Below, piece by piece: positions 1-7,321 of a DNA stretch of 64,000 bases (its first letter is position 1; every line of letters starts with the position of its first letter). Source of the DNA: Nitrososphaerota archaeon. GTDB taxonomy: Archaea; Thermoproteota; Nitrososphaeria; Nitrososphaerales; Gagatemarchaeaceae. A program made the translations under genes and the position numbers. The notes beneath the pieces are model-generated. The model was not told the DNA's origin. It searched no databases and saw nothing but the letters and a program-made list of their open reading frames with translations. The stretch is taken from contig JACQFN010000016.1 in NCBI GenBank assembly GCA_016200045.1, forward strand, positions 124,001-188,000, in the 5' to 3' direction.

Positions 1-1
1 C

Positions 2-1345
2 TCAAAGGGGCTCGTCGAAACCAACGAGGCCAAGACCACCAGTGTTGAGATGGGAGCGAAGGTCCCCCCCGAACTCCTTCTGTTCGAGAAGGTCCAGTCC
101 TCGTCCGGGGCGGTCACCCTGGAGTCCCTGAGGGGTTCGTTCGAGTCCGCCGACGAGTTCTCCGCAGCCCTGGGGAGGGCGAGGGGACACGGATGGATCA
201 AGATCGACCAGAAGAGCTCCCCCCCTGCCGTATCGGTGGAGGACTCACGAGGACCCAAAGCGATGGAGGCGGTGATAGAAGCTGTTCGCAACGGCGAGGA
301 TCAGTCTCTTTCCGACGACCAGAGCCGCATACTCGTTGACCTCCTAAGGAGGGGGCTGGTCAGGCAGGATGAGAAGACGGTGCTGTCCGTCAGCATCACT
401 TCAGCGGGGAGGATTGCCGCCCCTCCCCAAACTGAAGAGTACCTCGACAGGCTCACCCCGGCGGTCTTGGCCACCGGCGCGTGGAGGGGTAAGTCGCTCC
501 GCCCGATTGACGTGGAAGCGAAGGCGCCGGTCTTCTACCCCGGCCGGAGGCACCCGGTCCGGGACTTCATCAGGGAAGTGAAGGAGGCATACATCTCGAT
601 GGGGTTCACTGAACTGGAGGGAGAGAGCGTCCATCCGGCCTTCTGGAACTTCGACGCCCTCTTCATCCCTCAGGACCATCCGGGACGCGAGATGCAGGAC
701 ACGTTCTACATCGAAGGGATGTCGGACAAGAAGCTCGCAAGGTCCGGGGTGGTCGACAGGGTCGCGGCTACGCACGAGAACGGCTGGCGGACTGGGAGCC
801 GCGGATGGGGGGGCATCTGGAGGGTCGAAGAAGCGAGGCGCCTAGTCCTCCGCACGCACAATACGGTCCTTACCGTGAAGGCCTTGTCCGAGTCGAAGGA
901 TAAGGAGACCCGCGTGTTCGCGGTCAGCAAAGTCTACAGGAATGAGAACCTGGACTACAAGCACCTTCACGAGTTTTACCAGATGGACGGGATCATGGTG
1001 GGGGAGGGCCTCAACGTCAGGCACCTGATGGGATTCCTGAAAGAGTTCTACAAGAAGCTAGGAATGAAGGACGTGAAACTCTGGCCCTCTTACTTCCCGT
1101 ACACAGAGCCGTCGCTGCAGGTCATGGGCTATTCTGATGTCGCCAAGGACTGGGTGGAGCTCGGGGGGTCGGGGGTATTCCGGCCGGAAGTCACCCTTCC
1201 GCTGGGGGTCAAGGTCCCCGTCCTCGCCTGGGGTCCCGGGATAGAGCGCCTGATGCTTCTCAGATTCGGGATGAGCGACCTGAGGGAACTGTACGGCAAC
1301 GACCTGTCGTGGCTAAGGAGCAGACCGGAGATTGCCGGTAGTTAG
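2..1345 (+). CDS. pheS: Phenylalanyl-tRNA synthetase alpha subunit (5' truncated by window)
   Basis: Catalytic subunit of the alpha2beta2 enzyme that charges tRNA-Phe. The class II core is visible: motif 2 (RNENLDYKHLHEFYQMDG, about nt 940-995) and motif 3 (AWGPGIERLMLL, about nt 1225-1262). The first internal ATG is at 50, but the frame is open to the window edge. The residues before that ATG (SKGLVETNEAK) look like the end of the first winged-helix repeat found in archaeal PheS. The 431 residues from the ATG are also shorter than the usual 470-500. I therefore infer that the gene begins upstream of the window. It overlaps pheT by 14 bp, which suggests translational coupling. Confidence 0.95.
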   Translation, partial: SKGLVETNEAKTTSVEMGAKVPPELLLFEKVQSSSGAVTLESLRGSFESADEFSAALGRARGHGWIKIDQKSSPPAVSVEDSRGPKAMEAVIEAVRNGEDQSLSDDQSRILVDLLRRGLVRQDEKTVLSVSITSAGRIAAPPQTEEYLDRLTPAVLATGAWRGKSLRPIDVEAKAPVFYPGRRHPVRDFIREVKEAYISMGFTELEGESVHPAFWNFDALFIPQDHPGREMQDTFYIEGMSDKKLARSGVVDRVAATHENGWRTGSRGWGGIWRVEEARRLVLRTHNTVLTVKALSESKDKETRVFAVSKVYRNENLDYKHLHEFYQMDGIMVGEGLNVRHLMGFLKEFYKKLGMKDVKLWPSYFPYTEPSLQVMGYSDVAKDWVELGGSGVFRPEVTLPLGVKVPVLAWGPGIERLMLLRFGMSDLRELYGNDLSWLRSRPEIAGS

Positions 1346-2963
1346 GCTGGACACGGCCCGCCTGACGAGGATGGTCGGCGCGGGCAAGAAGCTTGTCGTG
1401 GAGAGGCTCCCTTACCTCGGCCTGGACATCGAGAGCGTCGAGAAAGGATCCATCAGGGTCGAGTACAGTCCCAACAGGCCTGACTTCGGGAGCGATTTCG
1501 GCATCGCCCGGGCGCTGAGGGGGATCCTTGGCAAAGAGGTGGGGCTCCCTTCATACTCCACGAGGCCGTCGGGGCTATCTGTCGAGGTCGACGGGCGACT
1601 CTCGAGGGTCAGACCTTACATCGCCTGCGCGACAGCGACGGGGCTCCGCCTGTCGGACGAGGACATCCGCCAGATCATCGCCCTTCAGGAGGACCTTCAC
1701 AACGGGCTAGGAAGGCGCAGACGAAAGGTGGCCGTTGGGCTTCACGACCTCGACAAAGTTAGGCCCCCCCTTTCATATCATGGTATGAAATCTTCGTTCA
1801 AGTTCCGCCCCCTCGGCCAAAAGAGAGAATTCACGATTCGAAGCATTCTGGATTCGACGGAGGAGGGGAGGACCTACGGCGGGGCCCTCGGGGGGACCCG
1901 ACTCTACCCTGTCATTTCCGACTCGAACGGGACGGTTCTTTCCTTTCCGCCCATAATAAACGGAGATGCGACAAAGGTTTCCGGCAAGACGAAGCGCATG
2001 CTCATCGAGGTAACCAGCACAGACAGAAAGGCTGGGGACGACGTATTGGCCATCGTCGCGACGACACTCGCGGAGGCGGGAGGGAAGGTCGGGTCCGCCC
2101 TCGTGAAATATACCCGTCCACGCACGACCCCCGACCTCTCGCCGACCGAGGTCAAGCTCGACCAGGCCATGGTGAGGCGGGTCATCGGCCTCGACCTAAC
2201 GTCGCGGCAGATTGCGGACTCCCTTGAAAGGTCAAGGATGGGGGTCAGGGGGACCCGGGTCCAAGTCCCCCGATACAGAATAGACCTCCTCCACCCGGTC
2301 GACCTGAGCGAAGAGGTTGCCCTCGGGTACGGTACCGACAGGATCGGCCCTCTCTACCCTGCAAGCGAACACCCTGGAAGTTTCGACCAGTTCGAGCAAT
2401 TCCTTGACAGGGCTTCCACGATAATGTCCGGCATGGGGATGACGGAGCTTATGACGTACGAGCTGGTGGACGAAGATTCTCTTTACTCGAAATTCGCGAG
2501 GGAATCGAGCCGGAAAATCTCCGTCCAGAATCCTCGAAGCTCGGAACACTCGGTATTGCGGGACTCTCTGATCCCTACGATGATGTCCGTGCTTTCGGCC
2601 AACGTCAAAGCCGAGTACCCTCAGCGGGTCTACGAAATCGGAAGGGTGTACAGCCGTTCGAAGGGCGGGGTCAAGGAATCTTGGAAGCTCGGGTGCCTGA
2701 TCGCCCATTCGCAGGCCACCTACTCCGAGGCAAAGATGCACCTCGAAGCCACCTGCAGGACGCTCGCAGGAAAAGAGGTGGTCGCGACTGCTTCGGGGCA
2801 CTGGAGTTTCGCGCCAGGGAGGTCTGCGGTAGTCAGGATTGGGAAGGAAGAGCTCGGGGTGGTGGGCGAGGTCCGACCTGAGGCGCTCTCCGCCTTCAGG
2901 GTAAACGTCCCAATCTCAGGGTTCGAGTTGGACCTGAGTGCCCTCCGCGAACAGCTAAAATAG
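1332..2963 (+). CDS. pheT: Phenylalanyl-tRNA synthetase beta subunit
   Basis: Partner of PheS; the beta subunit carries the B3/B4 editing domain, the B5 domain and a degenerate class II core. The 543 residues match the archaeal/eukaryotic-type short beta subunit. The N-terminal YSPNRPDFGSD stretch and the central editing region are characteristic. Translation starts at a TTG inside the end of pheS, giving VVRLDTARL as the first residues; no better start is available. The same strand and the overlap indicate one operon with pheS. Confidence 0.95.
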   Translation: MPVVRLDTARLTRMVGAGKKLVVERLPYLGLDIESVEKGSIRVEYSPNRPDFGSDFGIARALRGILGKEVGLPSYSTRPSGLSVEVDGRLSRVRPYIACATATGLRLSDEDIRQIIALQEDLHNGLGRRRRKVAVGLHDLDKVRPPLSYHGMKSSFKFRPLGQKREFTIRSILDSTEEGRTYGGALGGTRLYPVISDSNGTVLSFPPIINGDATKVSGKTKRMLIEVTSTDRKAGDDVLAIVATTLAEAGGKVGSALVKYTRPRTTPDLSPTEVKLDQAMVRRVIGLDLTSRQIADSLERSRMGVRGTRVQVPRYRIDLLHPVDLSEEVALGYGTDRIGPLYPASEHPGSFDQFEQFLDRASTIMSGMGMTELMTYELVDEDSLYSKFARESSRKISVQNPRSSEHSVLRDSLIPTMMSVLSANVKAEYPQRVYEIGRVYSRSKGGVKESWKLGCLIAHSQATYSEAKMHLEATCRTLAGKEVVATASGHWSFAPGRSAVVRIGKEELGVVGEVRPEALSAFRVNVPISGFELDLSALREQLK

Positions 2964-3008
2964 CTCGGGGGCTCAGACGTGCCAGACGGCTTTCGTTCTA
3001 AAGCGCGC

Positions 3009-3087
3009 CAAACGGCCACCTGCGAAGGCGGCAACGCTTTGATGAGCAGATGGTTTACCCAGGCACGCGACAGACGAAGGCCGTTTG
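3009..3087 (+). repeat. Long-range 9-bp inverted repeat in the pheT-Toprim gap
   Basis: The 141-bp gap between pheT and the next gene contains CAAACGGCC at 3009-3017 and its perfect reverse complement GGCCGTTTG at 3079-3087. CCTG (3019-3022) and CAGG (3060-3063) can form an inner stem. The arrangement could be a structured small RNA or a leader of the downstream gene. I could not match it to a known RNA family, and no C/D-box pair is convincing. Confidence 0.3.
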
Positions 3088-3104
3088 CCCGTTGAAGAGG
3101 CTCG

Positions 3105-3590
3105 GTGATGGACCCTGCTAGAAGCCGGGAAATGATCCGTGCCCGTCAGAGACGGGCAACAATCAAGCTAAGAGAGAAATTGATAGACAAGAACGCGAGA
3201 CGGCTGCAGGCTTTCGGCTCGTTCGTCCGCGATTTCGTTCGCGACCTGAACCACCTCTCTGAAGACGGGTGGGCGGTCATGGTCGAAGGGAAGCGGGACT
3301 TCAGGGCGCTCCGAGAGCTGGGATACCTCGGGGCTCTCGCCACCATCGCTGATTTCACGAGGCACGGGAGAGATGCTTTCGGAGAGTCGGCCAAGGTCGT
3401 GGTGCTTACGGACCTTGACAGAGAGGGAGGGGTGCTGGCTGCCCGGCACGTGAAGAAGCTCTTACACGAAGGGGTCAGGCCGTCCCTCGCGGAGCGGCGC
3501 CGCCTGAAGTTCGCCTCCCGCGGGGTCTTCCTCCACATCGAGAATCTATCGCGGTTCTCTGAGACCGAAACGAGAATACGGGTTCCGTAG
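3105..3590 (+). CDS. Small Toprim-domain protein (UPF0292-like)
   Basis: A 161-residue stand-alone Toprim protein. The two acidic signatures are present: VEGKRD at about residue 60 (catalytic Glu) and DLDREG at about residue 104 (metal-binding Asp pair). This is the small archaeal Toprim type often listed as UPF0292 and related in fold to RNase M5 and DnaG Toprim. An RNA- or DNA-processing role is inference; the substrate is unknown. The start is a GTG directly followed by ATG (3105/3108). The N-terminal 30 residues are very basic, which fits nucleic-acid binding. Confidence 0.75.
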   Translation: MMDPARSREMIRARQRRATIKLREKLIDKNARRLQAFGSFVRDFVRDLNHLSEDGWAVMVEGKRDFRALRELGYLGALATIADFTRHGRDAFGESAKVVVLTDLDREGGVLAARHVKKLLHEGVRPSLAERRRLKFASRGVFLHIENLSRFSETETRIRVP

Positions 3591-3642
3591 GCGGTTATCC
3601 GAAACAAATTAAGGCACAACCCGACCGCTCCCAGGACTGAAA

Positions 3643-3915
3643 TTGAAGGCGCTCTTGGTCTTGGCGGTAGTGTCTGAAATTTCACTTGTTCTCGGAGTCC
3701 TGCTCATTTTCTGGAGCACCTTTTCAGTCCCTCTTACTCAGTTGTTTCCTCAGTCAATCGATTGACAGAAGTTCTGGATTGGGTTTGGCTTTGTGATACT
3801 ATCCGCTATTGGCTTCTTCACCTTCCTCTTGTCAACTCGAACATACATTCCCCATCGGAGGCGGGGAGGCCTGTCCCCCCTTGAAGGAAGCAGAACCGGA
3901 ATCTGGGTTCTGTAA
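3643..3915 (+). pseudogene. Small two-helix membrane protein broken by an in-frame TGA
   Basis: Reading from a TTG at 3643 gives a hydrophobic helix (LVLAVVSEISLVLGVLLIFW), a TGA at 3763-3765, and then, in the same frame, a second helix (FWIGFGFVILSAIGFFTF) and a basic tail. The continued protein-like character on both sides of the TGA suggests one gene with a nonsense mutation, or two adjacent tiny proteins. The mobile element beginning at 3906 is inserted in its final codon. With the element removed, the frame ends in TGA right after the target duplication; with it present, the frame runs three codons into the element. Function unknown. Confidence 0.5.
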
Positions 3916-3928
3916 CTTCTGCGGGTGA
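3906..3928 (+). repeat. Terminal inverted repeat, left end of IS6-like element
   Basis: 23-bp end reading inward GGTTCTGTAACTTCTGCGGG and then TGA. It matches the other end (4671-4693, inverted) except at one position. The left copy of the 8-bp duplication lies immediately outside at 3898-3905. Confidence 0.85.
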
Positions 3929-4033
3929 TTCTGAACCCTGTATCATAGCGGGTGGTAGCCATTGTCCTCGCAAGAGGGCTCTGTCCCGTCTGCGGGGTGG
4001 TAGAGCAGCCCGTTCCAGATGGGGTGGTAATCG

Positions 4034-4474
4034 TCATCTCTGTCCCGTCTCTTTTGTGGTGTGGTCTGCCTCCTCGCGTTTCATTCGATTCCAATGAGTC
4101 TGTAATACCAAATCGATGATTAAGACGGCTATGACGGGAGTCATTACCAACCAGACTATGCTCAAACGACCCTCGACGAAGAGGGTTAAGCTCGCTGCGA
4201 TGACGATTGCTATGACCAAGAAAGCAACGTTTGCCTGCCTTCGAGTGATTTGGTATTTCGGGGTCATCCTGTTGCGAATCTCGTGGCGGCCTCTGATTGT
4301 CAAGTAGGCTCCAATGATTATCACGGTCAATCCGAGATACCATGTCGGCGACGTTTTCCAAACACTTGGGCAATGGCCGATAACTGGGCAATTCGCCACA
4401 TCCAAGGCAAGGCTCAGACCAAGAACCAAGAAGCCGAGAATGACGAGTATTAGCCCGATGAGGAACCGTCTCAT
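4034..4474 (-). CDS. Hypothetical four-helix membrane protein carried inside the IS6-like element
   Basis: A 146-residue protein with an ATG start. The N-terminus is a strong hydrophobic helix (residues 4-25). A second helix lies near residues 43-60, and two more at about 85-100 and 108-124. The C-terminal 20 residues are charged. I do not recognise a family. It lies wholly between the inverted ends of the element and downstream of the transposase tail on the same strand, so it is a passenger gene rather than transposition machinery. It lacks a clear signal cleavage site and is probably an integral membrane protein. Function unknown. Confidence 0.55.
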   Translation of the reverse strand: MRRFLIGLILVILGFLVLGLSLALDVANCPVIGHCPSVWKTSPTWYLGLTVIIIGAYLTIRGRHEIRNRMTPKYQITRRQANVAFLVIAIVIAASLTLFVEGRLSIVWLVMTPVIAVLIIDLVLQTHWNRMKREEADHTTKETGQR

Positions 4475-4506
4475 ACCCGCTCAGGATTGCGGCCTCTCTT
4501 AACGGC

Positions 4507-4674
4507 TTACATCAATAGTTCCATCCACTTGTTTTTTCCGTCCACCCCAACGCCCGCCCTCTCTGCGGGTGTCTGTCCTTCCAGAGCCGAGTGAGGCTTG
4601 ACGAAATTGTAATGGATTCTCTGTCCTTCCGCTATCGGCGTCTGATAGGATTTCCAACCACGCTGAATTTTCAC
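4507..4674 (-). pseudogene. C-terminal remnant of IS6-like DDE transposase
   Basis: Reading from a GTG inside the inverted repeat gives 55 residues ending at TAA. They include TPIAEGQRIHYNFVKPH and EGQTPAERAGV. This is the conserved C-terminal end of DDE integrase-fold transposases of the IS6-like type (a HNY.RPH..L.G.TPAE.AG pattern). The DDE catalytic core is entirely missing; the coding sequence starts at the very end of the element, so a deletion joined the terminal repeat to the transposase tail. A homologous tail occurs at 51743-52045. Confidence 0.75.
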
Positions 4675-4693
4675 CCGTAGAAGTTACAGAACC
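4671..4693 (-). repeat. Terminal inverted repeat, right end of IS6-like element
   Basis: Inverted counterpart of 3906-3928 with a single mismatch. It is followed at 4694-4701 by the second copy of the 8-bp target duplication GGAATCTG. Confidence 0.85.
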
Positions 4694-4795
4694 GGAATCT
4701 GAAAACAAGAGTTTATAACCACGCAATTTTTGGGGAATTCTAAGTTAAGCTAAGGCTTACCGATAAAAAACGAGTTGACATAGGAGTGACCGCAA

Positions 4796-5962
4796 TTGCC
4801 AGATTCAGGTATAGTAAAGTACCTAGTAAGGCTAAAATTTGAAGTAGACGGAGTAGTTGAGAGAGCCGACGTAATAGGCGCGATCTTCGGCCAGACCGAA
4901 GGCCTATTCGGGCCTGAGATGAATCTCAACGAGCTCCAGAAGAGCTGGAAGGTCGGACGGATAGAAATCAACCTCGAGTCCAAGAACGACCGGACGCGGG
5001 GAGAGGTGATTGTCCCGATGTCCACCGATATCGGGACTGCAGCCCTGATAGCGGCGGCCGTAGAGAGCGTCGACAAGGTAGGCCCCTGCAGCGCCAGGGT
5101 GACCCTGGAGGGCATCGACGACGTCAGGGCCAACAAGCGGAAGCAGATAGTTGACAGGGCCAAGCTGATCGTCAGGGAGTGGAGCTCGAAGACCTCGAGC
5201 GAAGGCGAGAACGTCCTGAAGGACGTAACAGACTCCACCAAGAGGGCGAGGGTGATCAACTACGGGATGGAGAACCTGCCGGCAGGCCCGGGGGTATACT
5301 CATCGGAACTTGTGTACCTGGTTGAAGGGAGGGCGGACGTCGTCCTCTTCCTCAGGGCAGGCATCGAAAACGTCGTCGCCTTGGAAGGGACCAGCGTCCC
5401 GGACTCGGTCATAGACCTGGGGAAGAAGAAGAGGCTCATCGCTGTCCTGGACGGAGACAGGGGAGGGGACCTGATAGAGAAGGAGCTGGCCCAGGTCGTC
5501 AAGGTGGAAAGGGTGATCCGCGCTCCGCCTGGAAAGGAGGTCGAGGACCTGACCCCGATAGATGTAATCAACATGCTGCGTGCCGAGAGGCTCGAAGGGC
5601 TGCCGCAGGGGAGGCGCGAGCGGGGAGCGGAGAGGGCGCCTGAGAAACAACCAGAGGGCGAAGAGCCTGTGGTCATGAAGACTAGGGAGCTCTACCCGTC
5701 CCTGAACGGAACCCTCGAAGCTGTCCTGCTCGACCAGGGCCTGCAGGAAGTGGGCAGGTATCCGATTAGCGAGCTCGTCCAGAAGATGGAGAGTTCGAGC
5801 GGGGCCTACTACCTGATATTCGACGGCATAGTCACCCAAAGGCTAGTCGAGTCAGCGACGAAGGTCGGGGTGAAGGGAATCATCGGGCACAGGACCGGAG
5901 AGCTAAACGAACTTCCAAACGATGTCCGGATAGGCACGTTCAGGGACCTCGACCTTGAGTAG
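4796..5962 (+). CDS. dnaG: Archaeal DnaG-like primase / exosome-associated Toprim protein
   Basis: A 388-residue archaeal DnaG. In archaea this protein has a Toprim fold, some primase activity, and is a stable component of the RNA exosome. Visible features are the N-terminal KYLVRLKFEVDG region typical of the family, Toprim motif VEGRADV at about residue 176, and LDGDRGGD at about residue 217. A variable basic/acidic linker (about 265-295) and a C-terminal domain follow. The TTG start at 4796 is preceded by GGAGTG about 8 nt upstream, and an earlier in-frame TTG is followed at once by a stop. A TATA-like TTTATAACC lies near 4712. pelota follows after 9 bp. Confidence 0.93.
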   Translation: MPDSGIVKYLVRLKFEVDGVVERADVIGAIFGQTEGLFGPEMNLNELQKSWKVGRIEINLESKNDRTRGEVIVPMSTDIGTAALIAAAVESVDKVGPCSARVTLEGIDDVRANKRKQIVDRAKLIVREWSSKTSSEGENVLKDVTDSTKRARVINYGMENLPAGPGVYSSELVYLVEGRADVVLFLRAGIENVVALEGTSVPDSVIDLGKKKRLIAVLDGDRGGDLIEKELAQVVKVERVIRAPPGKEVEDLTPIDVINMLRAERLEGLPQGRRERGAERAPEKQPEGEEPVVMKTRELYPSLNGTLEAVLLDQGLQEVGRYPISELVQKMESSSGAYYLIFDGIVTQRLVESATKVGVKGIIGHRTGELNELPNDVRIGTFRDLDLE

Positions 5963-5971
5963 CCCCTGCCT

Positions 5972-7024
5972 TTGATAGTCACCGAGTTCAATCCCAAACA
6001 CGGGCGCTGTTCCCTGATAGTCGAGTCCTCCGAGGACCTCTGGACGCTCCGAAGACTGGTCGCGAAGGGGGACACGGTAGTCACCCGCAGCTCCAGGGTC
6101 ATGAAGAGGGAAGAGGAGTTCTCCAGGCCCGATAGGGGGGAGAGGGTCAGCATCACCATCGCACTCAGGGTCGAGGAGATCCATCTTGACAGCAGCATCG
6201 AAAGGCTCAGGGTCAGGGGGACGATAGTGGAGGCGAGCGACGACTCCGTGACCAAGAGCGGCTCCCATTCCGTCACGCTGACTGCGGGCCACCCTGTCAC
6301 CATCCGCAAGGAGATGTGGTCAAGGGTTGACACGCAGCTGCTCCGCCCGTCGAATAAGGGCTCTTCGAGGTTCGTGCTCGTCGCTACGGACCGGAGGGAG
6401 ACCGGTGTTGGGACCCTGAGCGGCTCTCACCTCGCGGTCCTAACCACGATTGAGTCCGGGCTCGGTGGAAAGATGTCTCACGAGCAGGACGCTGCCCCCT
6501 ACCTGTCCAAGGTGGTGTCCTTCATCGCCCAGATTGGGAACGAGGGGGACTCGATCGTGGTAGCCGGTCCGGGTAACCTGAAGAACACGATCGCGAACCA
6601 GCTGGGGAGGACGACCAGACTCCGAGCGGTGACGATCGAAGGGTTCGACCTCACAGGGTCGGACGGGATACGCTCGCTGGTAAAGGACCCCGCTTTCCAG
6701 AAGTTGGCCTCAGGGTCGGTCGTGGTGGCGATGCAGAAGCTCGTCGGGGAGGTCGTCAGGAGGGTCTCTTCGGGGGACCGCAAGGTCGCCTATTCCCTCC
6801 CGAGGGTGAAGAAGGCCGCAGAAGCCGGAGCGGTCGAGTCCTGCGCGGTCTCGGATGACGTCTTTGCCAGCGGGGTGGGCGAGCAGGAACTGGTGGACGT
6901 CCTCAATTCGGTGGAACAGAGGGGTGGGATGGTTTACCTGGCAGACTCGTCGCTCGAGTTCGGGAAACAGGTATCTTCCTTCGGCGGCATAGTGGCCCTC
7001 CTCAGGTACCAGCTCAGAGCCTGA
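5972..7024 (+). CDS. pelA: Pelota, ribosome rescue / mRNA surveillance factor
   Basis: A 350-residue aPelota, the eRF1-like factor that enters stalled ribosomes with an elongation-factor-like GTPase (aEF1A or ABCE1 in archaea) and promotes subunit dissociation. The order is an N-terminal Sm-like domain (residues 1-130), a central eRF1 domain 2-like part with GPGNLKN (about 200-206), and a C-terminal domain ending in FGGIVALLRYQLRA, typical of the family. The TTG start lies 9 bp after dnaG, so the two are probably cotranscribed. The 3' end overlaps the convergent gene by 11 bp. Confidence 0.93.
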   Translation: MIVTEFNPKHGRCSLIVESSEDLWTLRRLVAKGDTVVTRSSRVMKREEEFSRPDRGERVSITIALRVEEIHLDSSIERLRVRGTIVEASDDSVTKSGSHSVTLTAGHPVTIRKEMWSRVDTQLLRPSNKGSSRFVLVATDRRETGVGTLSGSHLAVLTTIESGLGGKMSHEQDAAPYLSKVVSFIAQIGNEGDSIVVAGPGNLKNTIANQLGRTTRLRAVTIEGFDLTGSDGIRSLVKDPAFQKLASGSVVVAMQKLVGEVVRRVSSGDRKVAYSLPRVKKAAEAGAVESCAVSDDVFASGVGEQELVDVLNSVEQRGGMVYLADSSLEFGKQVSSFGGIVALLRYQLRA

Positions 7025-7280
7025 CGATCACAGGGAACACGAACTCAGAGAGCACCGCGAGCACGACCCCTCCTTTGATCAGGTCCTTCCCAAGCCTCTT
7101 CTCCACGTGAGTGAAGTACAGCAGGATGCCGAGGAGGAGTACTGAAACGTATGCGAGCCTTGCGATCTCGACGACCGTCGTATCCACTACCCCGAGTACG
7201 GTTGACATCGTGGCCACGAACTCCTTCGCAAGCTGTTGGACGGCGCTCCCAAGGTCGGGAGGGGCCTGAACGTCAGGCAT
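7014..7280 (-). CDS. Small two-helix membrane protein, unknown function
   Basis: An 88-residue protein with an ATG start. It has an N-terminal soluble amphipathic segment (residues 1-35), a hydrophobic helix (about 42-58), a short basic loop (KRLGKDLIK) and a second helix (about 70-86) that ends the protein. I recognise no family. It lies between convergent pelota and the site-2 protease gene (stop of the protease gene at 7322), and may share the promoter region upstream of 7280. Confidence 0.55.
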   Translation of the reverse strand: MPDVQAPPDLGSAVQQLAKEFVATMSTVLGVVDTTVVEIARLAYVSVLLLGILLYFTHVEKRLGKDLIKGGVVLAVLSEFVFPVIVRL

Positions 7281-7321
7281 CCTGAGAAGAAGGGCTTCGC
7301 GTATTTAACGGGCTCTCGGCC

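Larger units (their letters stand above)
3906..4693 (-). mobile_element. 788-bp non-autonomous IS6-like element with cargo gene and 8-bp target duplication
   Basis: The element is bounded by 23-bp inverted ends (3906-3928 and 4671-4693, one mismatch) that start GGTTCTG, as IS6-family ends do. It is flanked by a perfect 8-bp direct repeat, GGAATCTG, at 3898-3905 and 4694-4701; IS6-family insertion makes 8-bp duplications. Its length is close to that of standard IS6-family elements, but only the last 55 codons of a transposase remain (4507-4674). The rest of the interior is a membrane-protein gene (4034-4474). It appears to be an internally deleted element that would need a transposase supplied in trans. 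The intact duplication suggests a fairly recent insertion. Confidence 0.8.

Noticed and set aside
3035-3075. C/D-box small RNA
   Set aside because: A TTGATGA resembles a C box, but no D box (CTGA) at suitable spacing and no terminal stem around these boxes were found.
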